A stretch of 25,530 nt of DNA. It comes from Dorea sp. (lineage in GTDB: Bacteria; Bacillota_A; Clostridia; Lachnospirales; Lachnospiraceae). Position 1 is the first letter of the stretch; each line of letters begins with the position of its first letter. Made by a program: the position numbers and the translations under genes. The DNA lies in assembly GCA_016295505.1 (NCBI GenBank), contig JAEDLC010000015.1, positions 1 through 25,530 of the forward strand. Reading direction: 5' to 3'. The notes beneath the pieces were generated by a model, which was not told where the DNA came from, ran no database searches, and worked only from the letters and a program-made list of their open reading frames with translations. This document shows positions 1 to 6,011 of this stretch, in pieces.

Positions 1-16
1 TAAAAAGGGGAACGTT

Positions 17-796
17 ATGGAATCAGTACAGGAACAGGTAAGAAAAGATTATGGAAAGATTGCTCTGGGAGGGAATCAGGAAACCATTTTAAATGAAGTC
101 GTTTCATCGGAAGAGATGTCAGCCAGTATCGGATATACGGCAGAAGAACTGGCGATGGCTCCGGAAGGTGCGAATATGGGACTTGGATGTGGCAATCCGC
201 ATCGGAAAGCGCATATTCAGACCGGAGAAGTGGTTCTGGATCTGGGGAGCGGTGCCGGTCTGGACTGTTTTATTGCCGGAAAAGCAGTTGGAAGAAGAGG
301 ACGGGTGATCGGCGTGGATATGACGCCGGAGATGTTGTCAAAATCCCGGAAAATAGCGAAGGAAAACCGGATCCGCAATGTGGAGTTTCGACTGGGAGAG
401 ATCGAGAATCTCCCTGTTGCAGATCATACAGCGGATGTATGCATATCCAACTGTGTCATTAATCTTTCGGATAACAAGCCTCGTGTATATCGGGAAATTT
501 ATCGTGCACTCAAACCGGGAGGACGAATATCCATCTGTGATATTGTAATCATGAAAGAGCTCACGGAAGAGATGCAGGAAAGTGAAGAGATGCATTCCTG
601 CTGAGTGTCCGGCGCTTCTTCGGTGGAAGAACTGGAAAATATTGTAAAAATGGCCGGATTTCAGGATGTGGAGATCACGACAAAGCACGTATCACAAGAA
701 TATGAGGAACGATGGGGACGGGAACTTTCTATTGGTGAATATATTATGTCTTCATCTGTTACGGCAAGGAAGACGCAGCAGGAAAAAAATGATTGA
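17..796 (+). CDS. arsM: ArsM-like SAM-dependent arsenite methyltransferase, probable selenoprotein (in-frame TGA at 602-604)
   Basis: Read through one TGA, this gives 259 residues with Sec at 196. Seen: SAM motif I (LDLGSGAG, about residues 74-81), GVDMTPEM (about 99-106), RLGEIENLPVAD (about 125-136), SNCVINLS (about 144-151) and LKPGGR. Cys58 (GLGCGNP), Cys146 (SNCV) and Cys195 match the three arsenic-binding cysteines known in ArsM/AS3MT enzymes. After the TGA, SGASSVEELENIV...AGFQDVEI...GEYIMSS is the normal ArsM C-terminus, in frame and without further lesions. Known role: stepwise methylation of arsenite using SAM and thiols in the cytosol. The residue after Cys195 is usually aliphatic; here it is TGA. 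Start chosen at ATG 17 after GGGGAAC. DUF6483 and thrE-like genes follow 21 nt downstream; no other ars gene is visible. Alternatives: a nonsense pseudogene, or termination giving a 195-residue protein. The family is near certain; recoding is inferred. Confidence 0.8.
602..634 (+). promoter_or_regulatory. Candidate bacterial SECIS element after the in-frame UGA
   Basis: Directly downstream of the TGA (602-604), TTCTTC (616-621) pairs perfectly with GAAGAA (626-631) around a four-base GGTG loop (622-625). A C-C mismatch and two weaker pairs (614-633 and 613-634) may extend the stem. The loop begins 17 nt after the UGA and has G at its first two positions with a following U. Bacterial SECIS elements, such as that of E. 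coli fdhF, place a small apical loop containing GU at about this distance for SelB binding. The fit is good but rests on inspection, without a covariance search. Confidence 0.6.
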
Positions 797-817
797 CTTT
801 ACCAGGAGGTATCCGTT

Positions 818-1204
818 ATGCAATACGAAGATGAGCAGGATTATATCATGCGTATGATCAAAGAATCAGTCCGTGTACTTGCCAGTCTGATATTGGGAAA
901 GAAATATGTTCAGGTGACCCTTCCACCGGAAAATAAATATCAGGTATCCGGTTCGAAAGAACCGGAATGGAAGGAACTGACAGACAATGGGCATATCAAT
1001 GAAGCGGAAAATAGTTTGCTTGAAAAGATCGACTATCAGAATCAGGCGGATGTGGAGGAAGCGTTGCTCTTTTATGAGTATGTCAGCAGGAAAGGGAATG
1101 ATTTTCTGAAGCAATGTAATTATTCGGAAGAAGAGGTTCTGGAGGGATTAAAGAATCTTGCGAGGCGAAGTGGATATGCAGGAATTCTGGAGATGATAGA
1201 ATGA
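818..1204 (+). CDS. DUF6483 family protein
   Basis: A 128-residue, mostly helical, acidic cytosolic protein of unknown function. The N-terminus (DEQDYIMRMIKESVRVLASLILGKK) resembles the DUF6483 family of Firmicutes. There is no signal peptide or membrane segment. AGGAGG at 804-809 lies 8 nt before the ATG, so the start is secure. The stop overlaps the next start (ATGA at 1201-1204), which predicts translational coupling with the ThrE-like exporter. It follows the methyltransferase by 21 nt and may share its transcript. The family assignment is from memory of the N-terminal motif; no function can be offered. Confidence 0.75.
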   Translation: MQYEDEQDYIMRMIKESVRVLASLILGKKYVQVTLPPENKYQVSGSKEPEWKELTDNGHINEAENSLLEKIDYQNQADVEEALLFYEYVSRKGNDFLKQCNYSEEEVLEGLKNLARRSGYAGILEMIE

Positions 1205-2430
1205 GAGAAGGACAAAAGGATATGGATTTCGAAGCATTACTGAATGTAGTTCTGGATATCGGAAAAGAGATGGTAAAAAGCGGGGCAGAAACGAACCGTG
1301 CGGAAGACAGTATCTATCGAATGATGGAGAGTTACGGCACAGAACAGTGCAATGCTTTTGTGATCCAGAGTAATATACAGGCGACAATAAAACCGCCGGG
1401 AAAGCCTTATATTACACAGATTCGGAGGATACATAAGGTTGGGTTCAATTATGACCGTCTGGACTATCTGAACAATCTGTCCAGATATATCTGTCAGAAT
1501 CAACCGTCAGTAAAAGAGATCAGAGAGAAATACAACGAAGTTATGAACCGAAAGCCTCAGCCGGTATATCTCGCATATCTTGCGGCGATTCTGGGAGGCG
1601 TTGGATTCGGTGTATATTTCGGATGTGATGTGGTGGATACTCTGGTCGGTATTGTAATCTGTGCTCTTGTAGAAGTATATTTTGGAAATATACTTGGGAA
1701 AAAGGAAGACAACCTTGCGGTATATAATATTATCGTCGCCTTTCTGTCGGCGGCTGCAGTTTTTCTGGTGGCCAGGTTCGGACTGGGGCATCATCCGGAC
1801 AGAATCGTTCTGGGATTGAATATGGTACTGATCAGTGGTCTTGGCGTTACAAACGGGATTCGGGATGTGCTGGACCGGGCTTATCTTTCAGGAATACTGA
1901 ACATTGCTCATGCGTGTCTTGGAGCAGTCGCGATTGCCTGTGGGACCGGGCTTGCAATGCTGTTGTTTGAAGGGGATATGTATGAAATGTATATTGCACC
2001 AAGCATTGCGGTACAGCTGATATCCTGTGGTGTGGCAAGTATGGGATTTGCACTGGTTTTTAAGGCGGCACTGTGGCAGTCTTTCTGGGCGGGAATCGGC
2101 GGCCTGATTAACTGTGGGTGCTATCTTCTGGTTCAGCATTATTATGAAAATGATATGGCAGCTGTACTTGCAGGAGCAACATTTGTGGCAGCTTATTCCT
2201 ACATAATGTCCCGGGTTCACAAAGCACCGGCAACTATATTTCTTACCACGTCGATCATGCCCGTGATTCCGGGAGCAACCCTGTTCTACCTGATGCATGG
2301 GATCGTTCAGGCGGACTATGTGATGGCGAAGCAGCAGACGATTGCGCTCGGGCAGACGTGTGCGGCGATTGCATTTGGATTTCTGATTGTGGAGATCGCC
2401 ACACGGTATGTGCGTGCAAAAAAAGTATAG
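1201..2430 (+). CDS. Threonine/serine exporter family protein (ThrE-like)
   Basis: 409 residues. The N-terminal cytosolic part (about 10-120) carries the ThrE/DUF1212 signature (IGKEMVKSGAETNRAEDSIYRM). About ten hydrophobic segments follow, from about residue 120 to 405. The last third (about 320-405) resembles the ThrE_2/DUF3815 domain (AAYSYIMSRVHKAPATIFLTTS, MPVIPGATLFY). Both halves are thus fused in one chain, as in Corynebacterium ThrE; many Firmicutes split them into two genes. Known role of the family: export of threonine and serine across the membrane, probably proton driven. The start overlaps the stop of the DUF6483 gene. The substrate is inferred from family alone. Confidence 0.85.
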   Translation: MREGQKDMDFEALLNVVLDIGKEMVKSGAETNRAEDSIYRMMESYGTEQCNAFVIQSNIQATIKPPGKPYITQIRRIHKVGFNYDRLDYLNNLSRYICQNQPSVKEIREKYNEVMNRKPQPVYLAYLAAILGGVGFGVYFGCDVVDTLVGIVICALVEVYFGNILGKKEDNLAVYNIIVAFLSAAAVFLVARFGLGHHPDRIVLGLNMVLISGLGVTNGIRDVLDRAYLSGILNIAHACLGAVAIACGTGLAMLLFEGDMYEMYIAPSIAVQLISCGVASMGFALVFKAALWQSFWAGIGGLINCGCYLLVQHYYENDMAAVLAGATFVAAYSYIMSRVHKAPATIFLTTSIMPVIPGATLFYLMHGIVQADYVMAKQQTIALGQTCAAIAFGFLIVEIATRYVRAKKV

Positions 2431-2449
2431 AAGAAAATTGAAAAATCAC

Positions 2450-2480
2450 TTGACCCTGACGTTGCGTCATACCTCATAAT
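2450..2480 (+). promoter_or_regulatory. MerR-type promoter and operator of the TipA-like gene
   Basis: TTGACC (2450-2455) and CATAAT (2475-2480) are separated by 19 bp instead of the usual 17, the spacing of promoters activated by MerR-family proteins. The spacer holds the inverted repeat TGACG-TTG-CGTCA (2457-2469), a good operator candidate. The promoter faces the adjacent MerR/TipAS gene, so autoregulation is expected. Confidence 0.75.
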
Positions 2481-2515
2481 GTACTCACACGGGAGGAAGC
2501 AGGAGGAGAGGGAAA

Positions 2516-3241
2516 ATGAGAACAGTACATGAAGTCAGTAAACTCACAGGTGTAAGTGTGCGCACACTTCATTATTATGATGCAATAGATCTGTTAAAAC
2601 CGGCAAAGGTGACAGAAGCAGGCTATCGGCTGTATGACGATACAGCGCTTGGTCGTTTACAGAGTATATTACTGTTTCGGGAGCTTAGGTTCCCTCTGAA
2701 GGAGATCAGGGAGATACTGGACAGTCCAAATTTTAATCCGGCAGAAGCATTGGAACAGCAGATCACACTTCTGGAGCTGCAGAAGAAGCACATCGAAAAA
2801 CTGATCGCATTTGCCCGTGAAATCCAGGAGAAAGGAGTCTATAAAATGGAGTTTGACGCTTTTGATAAAAGTGAATGGAACCAGTATGCCGAGGAAGTTA
2901 AGGAAAGATGGGGACAGACCAGAGCCTACGAAGAATGTGAGGAGAAAATGAAAGAAAAAACAGAGAATGAGGTCAGAGACACAGCAGATCAGATGATGGA
3001 GATCTTTGCGGAAATCGGAAAATTGCAGCATCTTTCACCTGAGGATAACCGTGTACAGGAAAAGATCGAAACATTACAGTCATTTATTTCAGAACATTAT
3101 TATACCTGCACCAAGGAAATATTAAGCGGCCTGGGACAGATGTATGTCGGTGATGAGCGTATGAAGCGTAATATTGATAAAGCCGGCGGCGACGGAACCG
3201 CTGAATTTGCCGCTCAGGCAATCGAGATATTTGTACATTAG
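2516..3241 (+). CDS. MerR-family regulator with TipAS antibiotic-recognition domain (TipA-like)
   Basis: 241 residues. A winged helix-turn-helix MerR domain fills residues 1-70 (VHEVSKLTGVSVRTLHYYD, then AGYRLYDD). A coiled-coil linker covers about 75-108. A TipAS domain follows from about 111 (WNQYAEEVKERWG ... HYYTCTKEILSGLGQMYVGDERM ... FAAQAIEIF). In Streptomyces TipAL the C-terminal domain binds thiopeptides and other drugs, and the MerR domain then activates transcription from 19-bp-spacer promoters. Length and domain order match TipAL (about 253 residues). The only visible target is its own promoter at 2450-2480; no transporter follows. An internal start at 2846 could yield the short form. 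Start chosen at ATG 2516 after GGAGGAGAGGG. Confidence 0.9.
   Translation: MRTVHEVSKLTGVSVRTLHYYDAIDLLKPAKVTEAGYRLYDDTALGRLQSILLFRELRFPLKEIREILDSPNFNPAEALEQQITLLELQKKHIEKLIAFAREIQEKGVYKMEFDAFDKSEWNQYAEEVKERWGQTRAYEECEEKMKEKTENEVRDTADQMMEIFAEIGKLQHLSPEDNRVQEKIETLQSFISEHYYTCTKEILSGLGQMYVGDERMKRNIDKAGGDGTAEFAAQAIEIFVH
2831..2848 (+). promoter_or_regulatory. Internal ribosome binding site and start for a short TipAS product
   Basis: AAAGGAG (2831-2837) lies 8 nt before an in-frame ATG (2846-2848, Met111 of the TipA-like protein), exactly at the junction between coiled coil and TipAS domain. Initiation here would give a 131-residue free drug-binding domain. Streptomyces tipA is known to make such a short form by internal initiation near residue 110. 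Confidence 0.6.
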
Positions 3242-3277
3242 TAAACAGGAGGCAACCAGTAATTGCCTCCTGTTTAC
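3241..3277. terminator. Bidirectional terminator hairpin between convergent merR genes
   Basis: GTAAACAGGAGGCAA (3241-3255) pairs perfectly over 15 bp with 3263-3277 around a 7-nt loop. It starts on the last base of the TipA-like stop codon and reaches into the stop codon of the minus-strand merR gene (3274-3276). Only a short T run follows on the plus strand (TTT). Confidence 0.7.
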
Positions 3278-3567
3278 TTTGAAGGATTAAATGGAAGCAT
3301 CTTTTCTTCTTCATCCAGCTGCTGCAGCCGTTCTTTTACCGCGTCCTCCAGAGCCAATCCTCCTTTATTCAAATCTTTGATATCTGTGATCGATATGCCG
3401 AGAAGGCGAAGAACCTTGATTCGTTCCAGTTGCCGCAGATCTTCTTCGGAATATTCCCGATAATTATTTTCATCGTTTCGATGAGGAGTCATAAGACCTT
3501 CTCTTTCATAATAACGGATGTTTGTTTTTTTGATGCCGGTTCGGGTTTCCAGTTCTTTTATCTTCAT
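3274..3567 (-). CDS. Short MerR-family transcriptional regulator
   Basis: 97 residues. The MerR DNA-binding domain is clear: KIKELETRTGIKKTNIRYYEREGL, then NNYREYSEEDLRQLERIKVLRLLGISI (residues 2-60). Only about 35 residues of helix follow, so there is little or no effector domain. Homologues in this group usually continue with a longer coiled coil or membrane part, so this may be C-terminally truncated; its stop codon lies inside the terminator hairpin of the convergent gene. The start is supported by AGAGGTG upstream of ATG 3567. A 19-bp-spacer promoter lies upstream. A small stand-alone regulator remains possible. The target beyond itself is unknown. Confidence 0.8.
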   Translation of the reverse strand: MKIKELETRTGIKKTNIRYYEREGLMTPHRNDENNYREYSEEDLRQLERIKVLRLLGISITDIKDLNKGGLALEDAVKERLQQLDEEEKMLPFNPSK

Positions 3568-3599
3568 TGGAATTCACCTCTTTCATTGATGTTATGGAC

Positions 3600-3630
3600 A
3601 TTATATGGGGTGGAGTAACTGGAAGGTCAA
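3600..3630 (-). promoter_or_regulatory. MerR-type promoter of the short merR gene
   Basis: On the minus strand, TTGACC (3625-3630) and TATAAT (3600-3605) are 19 bp apart. The spacer reads TTCCAGTTACTCCACCCCA, with a partial dyad centred on AGT-T-ACT. This architecture is characteristic of MerR-activated promoters and suggests autoregulation. Confidence 0.75.
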
Positions 3631-3676
3631 GAGATTTTTCAAAAAAATAGCGTAAATTTTCTAAAATAGAAAACAT

Positions 3677-3741
3677 GCGTAGATTTTTAGAGATAAGTCA
3701 CAAAAATTTAGGTCGAAATCTATGCCAAACAGGAGTATAAT
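3677..3741 (+). promoter_or_regulatory. Promoter and inverted repeat upstream of the DUF4867 gene
   Basis: A TATAAT box at 3736-3741 has a weak -35 (TCGAAA, 3713-3718) 17 bp upstream. GCGTAGATTT (3677-3686) and AAATCTATGC (3716-3725) form a 10-bp inverted repeat (one G-T pair) whose right arm overlaps the -35 box and spacer, as a repressor operator would. A further A/T hairpin (TTTTCTA-AAA-TAGAAAA, 3657-3673) lies upstream. Confidence 0.5.
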
Positions 3742-3817
3742 ATAAGCAATAGAAACATGAGATGAATATTTGCTCCATGCAAGGGAATCTCTAGGTGAAA
3801 TAAAGGAGAGAAGCATT

Positions 3818-4441
3818 ATGGAAATTAAAAAAATTACTGACAAAGAATTTGCACAATATGGACGTGTTCTCGATGCACATTATGATTTTAATGCAATCAT
3901 CGAGACCATGGGCAATTATGAGATCCCGGAGGATGTAGTATATGTACCGTCTGTTCCGGAACTGGAGACCGGAAGAACTTCGATTGATATTAAGATGCGC
4001 TTCTTTGGGGAGATGCCGACACAGATCGGATATTGTATTGGAAAGAATACAAAACTGAATGCTCTGGAATATCACAGATCTTCTGAGATTGATATTGCAA
4101 TTACAGATTTGATTCTTCTTCTTGGAAAACAGCAGGATATTGAGGATTTGTTTACATATGATACAAGCAAGGTAGAGGCATTTTTTGTCCCGGCCGGCGT
4201 TGGCGTAGAACTTTATGCGACCACTTTACATTATGCACCTTGTAATGCAGATGACAACGGTTTCAAATGTGTAGTAGCTCTGCCGAAAGATACGAATACA
4301 GACCTGATGACATGCCACAGTAGATCTTTTGACGACAAGCTGCTTTTTGCAAAGAACAAATGGCTGATCGCACATGAAGAAGCAAAGATCGAGGGTGCAG
4401 TCAATGGATTGGTAGGAGAGAACATCGATCTGGCAAAATAA
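3818..4441 (+). CDS. DUF4867 family protein
   Basis: 207 residues from ATG 3818. The start is set by AAAGGAGAG about 8 nt upstream; an in-frame ATG at 3770 lacks such a site. The family is recognisable from EDVVYVPS, MPTQIGYCIGKNTKLNALEYHRSSEI, LLLGKQQDIED, TYDTSKVEAFFVPAGVGVELYATTLHYAPC and LLFAKNKWLIAHEEA. The pattern (EYHRSSE early; PAGVGVELYATTLHYAPC later) is cupin-like, and I expect a cytosolic beta-barrel protein, possibly acting on a sugar or sugar acid; no activity is established to my knowledge. It appears monocistronic: a new promoter and a terminator-like hairpin follow before the next gene. Confidence 0.85.
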   Translation: MEIKKITDKEFAQYGRVLDAHYDFNAIIETMGNYEIPEDVVYVPSVPELETGRTSIDIKMRFFGEMPTQIGYCIGKNTKLNALEYHRSSEIDIAITDLILLLGKQQDIEDLFTYDTSKVEAFFVPAGVGVELYATTLHYAPCNADDNGFKCVVALPKDTNTDLMTCHSRSFDDKLLFAKNKWLIAHEEAKIEGAVNGLVGENIDLAK

Positions 4442-4477
4442 TGTGAGATATATGTTCTGTTTTTGTTCAAAATGACC

Positions 4478-4507
4478 TTTGAAAAATATTTTAAAAATAT
4501 GATATAA
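4478..4507 (+). promoter_or_regulatory. SigA-type promoter for the 79-residue protein gene and its leader
   Basis: TTGAAA (-35, about 4478-4483) and TATAAT (-10, 4502-4507) are 18 bp apart in an A/T-rich stretch. Transcription would begin near 4514, just before the hairpin at 4520-4559, so the RNA would open with that hairpin. Confidence 0.6.
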
Positions 4508-4519
4508 TCCATATACAAC

Positions 4520-4564
4520 GAGTAGCATTCCCGCGTAAATCCAGTTGGGAATGCTGCTCTTTTT
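4520..4564 (+). promoter_or_regulatory. Leader hairpin 1 with GCGTAAATCC loop and U-run (attenuator or riboswitch candidate)
   Basis: GAGTAGCATTCCC (4520-4532) pairs over 13 bp with 4547-4559 (one G-U pair) around a 14-nt loop containing GCGTAAATCC (4533-4542). TTTTT follows at 4560-4564. It has the form of an intrinsic terminator located in the 5' leader of the next gene, so transcription must pass it to express that gene. The same 10-base loop motif recurs at 4850-4859. Confidence 0.6.
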
Positions 4565-4588
4565 ATTATGTGAAACGGAGGTTTTCGA

Positions 4589-4828
4589 ATGAAACGTGTA
4601 AAAGCGGCATGTATATGTCAGACATTGCATTTTATGTTGAAAGAAGATGTGGGTCATGATTATGCTGTGGATCTTGTAAAGCATGAGGTAGAACAGTACA
4701 AAAAAGGACTGGAGCGCCATCATACACAGTATAAGATCATCGAAGAGACGGAACAGTCAGATGGATCTATTATGATAAAGATAATCAAACAGTATAATGC
4801 AAGTCCGGTTGGAAATTATCTGGACTAA
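4589..4828 (+). CDS. Small conserved-looking hypothetical protein (79 aa)
   Basis: Not recognised. 79 residues, soluble, mixed charge, starting MKRVKAACICQTLHFML, with a central helix (AVDLVKHEVEQYKKGLERH) and a C-terminal beta-like segment (YKIIEETEQSDGSIMIKIIKQYN). CxC at residues 8-10 could bind a metal or be redox active, but this is speculative. The gene is supported by GGAGG 8-9 nt before ATG 4589, a promoter at 4478-4507, and location between two hairpins with the same loop motif. Its 3' end (4802-4826) also forms a 7-bp hairpin that may be part of the second RNA element. It lies 88 nt before the MATE-kinase fusion and may share its regulation. Confidence 0.65.
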   Translation: MKRVKAACICQTLHFMLKEDVGHDYAVDLVKHEVEQYKKGLERHHTQYKIIEETEQSDGSIMIKIIKQYNASPVGNYLD

Positions 4829-4885
4829 TAAGAAAGCGTGTAGCCTCTGGCGTAAATCCGGCAAAAGAGGATGCACGCTTTTTTT
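4802..4885 (+). promoter_or_regulatory. Two-hairpin leader with terminator before the MATE gene (candidate guanidine-IV-like riboswitch)
   Basis: Hairpin P1: AGTCCGG (4802-4808) pairs with CTGGACT (4820-4826), loop TTGGAAATTAT. Hairpin P2: an outer stem (4833-4842 with 4872-4881), one mismatch, then CCTCT (4844-4848) with AGAGG (4866-4870), loop of 17 nt with GCGTAAATCC (4850-4859); seven T follow (4879-4885). The P1 loop UUGGA can pair with UCCGG of the P2 loop, two pairs being G-U. Guanidine-IV (mepA motif) riboswitches are known to precede MATE genes in Clostridia and to act through a terminator in a two-hairpin, loop-contacting fold. Context and architecture fit; I could not check the consensus nucleotides. 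Confidence 0.45.
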
Positions 4886-4916
4886 AGTGATAAAAAATGA
4901 AAAGAAGGTGAAACCA

Positions 4917-5930
4917 ATGGAAACAAAATCAAATCAATTTTTAGGGGAGACAGAAATTGGCATATTAATGAGAAAATATGCGGTTCCCTGTATCATTTCG
5001 TTACTGGTAGGTGCATTGTATAATATCGTGGATCAGATCTTCATTGCCAATGCCAGTTATCTGGGTTCATATGGAAATGCAGCCAATACAGTGGTATTTC
5101 CATTGACGGTTGTTGCACTGGCCATTGCAGTTATGATTGGAGACGGATGCTGTGCATTTGTCAGTATCTCTCTGGGAAAAAAGGAAACAAAGACTGCAAA
5201 ACAGAGTGTTGGAAATGCAGTTGTCATGTTGCTTGTCAGCAGTATTGTTCTGACTGTAATATATCTGATCTTTTCTGATCAGATTATCGCAATGTTTGGC
5301 GGAACCGTTAATGAAGAAACGTATCTGCATTCAAAAGAATATTTCTTCTATATTTCTCTTGGAATTATTACAATCAGTCGTGAGTTCGGAAGCGGAGGAC
5401 GAACGATAGGAAAAAAAGTGGCAGAAAAACTGGAGATTCCTTGCTATGACAGCGAGTTAATTCATAAAATTGCTGTAGAAAGCGGATTTGCAGAAAAGTA
5501 TATTGAGGATGCCGGTGAGTATGCACCGGGTGGATTCCTTTCTCCTGCATTTTCCAACCGGGCATTTGGTCCTACCAATGAAGATTATCTGTGGCAGATT
5601 CAATATAAGATCATAACAGAACTGGCAGAAAAGGGCCCCTGTGTAATCGTAGGAAGATGTGCGGATTATATTCTGCGTGATAAGGCCGATTGTCTGAAAG
5701 TGTTTATTCATGCAAGTATGGATTTTCGTGCAAAACGAATTGTTGAGGTATATGGAGAGCAGGAGAAAACTCCGATGCAGCGTCTGAAGGAAAAGGACAA
5801 ACGCCGCGCGGCTTATCATCGTTTTTACACGGATATGAAGTGGGGACACGCACAGAACTATCATATAACTCTGGACAGTGGAGAACTTGGAATTGATAAA
5901 TGCGTGGAGATTCTTCAGAGTCTGTATTAA
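4917..5930 (+). CDS. Chimeric protein: N-terminal MATE transporter fragment fused to cytidylate-kinase-like domain
   Basis: 337 residues from ATG 4917 (GAAGGTG upstream). Residues 1-150 are the start of a MATE-family exporter (FLGETEIGILMRKYAVPCIISLLVGALYNIVDQIFI, then about four membrane segments, FGGTVNEETYLHSKEYFFYISLGI). A complete MATE protein has about 450 residues and 12 segments, so two thirds are missing. At residues 150-151 the chain switches to a complete cytidylate-kinase-like domain (IITISREFGSGGRTIGKKVAEKL ... VIVGRCADYIL ... FIHASMDFRAKRI ... KDKRRAAYHRFYT), which normally begins within a few residues of this motif. The simplest reading is a deletion that removed the MATE 3' part and the kinase start codon. 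The kinase half may still work; transport is unlikely. An assembly error is the alternative. Confidence 0.8.
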   Translation: METKSNQFLGETEIGILMRKYAVPCIISLLVGALYNIVDQIFIANASYLGSYGNAANTVVFPLTVVALAIAVMIGDGCCAFVSISLGKKETKTAKQSVGNAVVMLLVSSIVLTVIYLIFSDQIIAMFGGTVNEETYLHSKEYFFYISLGIITISREFGSGGRTIGKKVAEKLEIPCYDSELIHKIAVESGFAEKYIEDAGEYAPGGFLSPAFSNRAFGPTNEDYLWQIQYKIITELAEKGPCVIVGRCADYILRDKADCLKVFIHASMDFRAKRIVEVYGEQEKTPMQRLKEKDKRRAAYHRFYTDMKWGHAQNYHITLDSGELGIDKCVEILQSLY

Positions 5931-5950
5931 GAATCATGGATATGATCCAG

Positions 5951-5994
5951 AAGCCGGGAAGAAATCAGCAAAAAGGATTTCTTCCCGGCTTTAT
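5951..5994 (+). terminator. Intrinsic terminator after the MATE-kinase fusion
   Basis: AAGCCGGGAAGAAATC (5951-5966) pairs perfectly with 5976-5991 around a 9-nt A-rich loop, followed by a short T-rich tail. It lies between convergent genes and may serve the plus strand mainly. Confidence 0.75.
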
Positions 5995-6011
5995 CAAAGT
6001 AATCAATATAC

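Noticed and set aside
605..796. Separate 63-residue gene with a GTG start after the TGA
   Set aside because: The GTG follows the TGA with no ribosome binding site, and the sequence is the C-terminus of the same methyltransferase.
3770..3817. Upstream ATG extending the DUF4867 protein by 16 residues
   Set aside because: The strong AAAGGAGAG lies inside this extension and points to ATG 3818.
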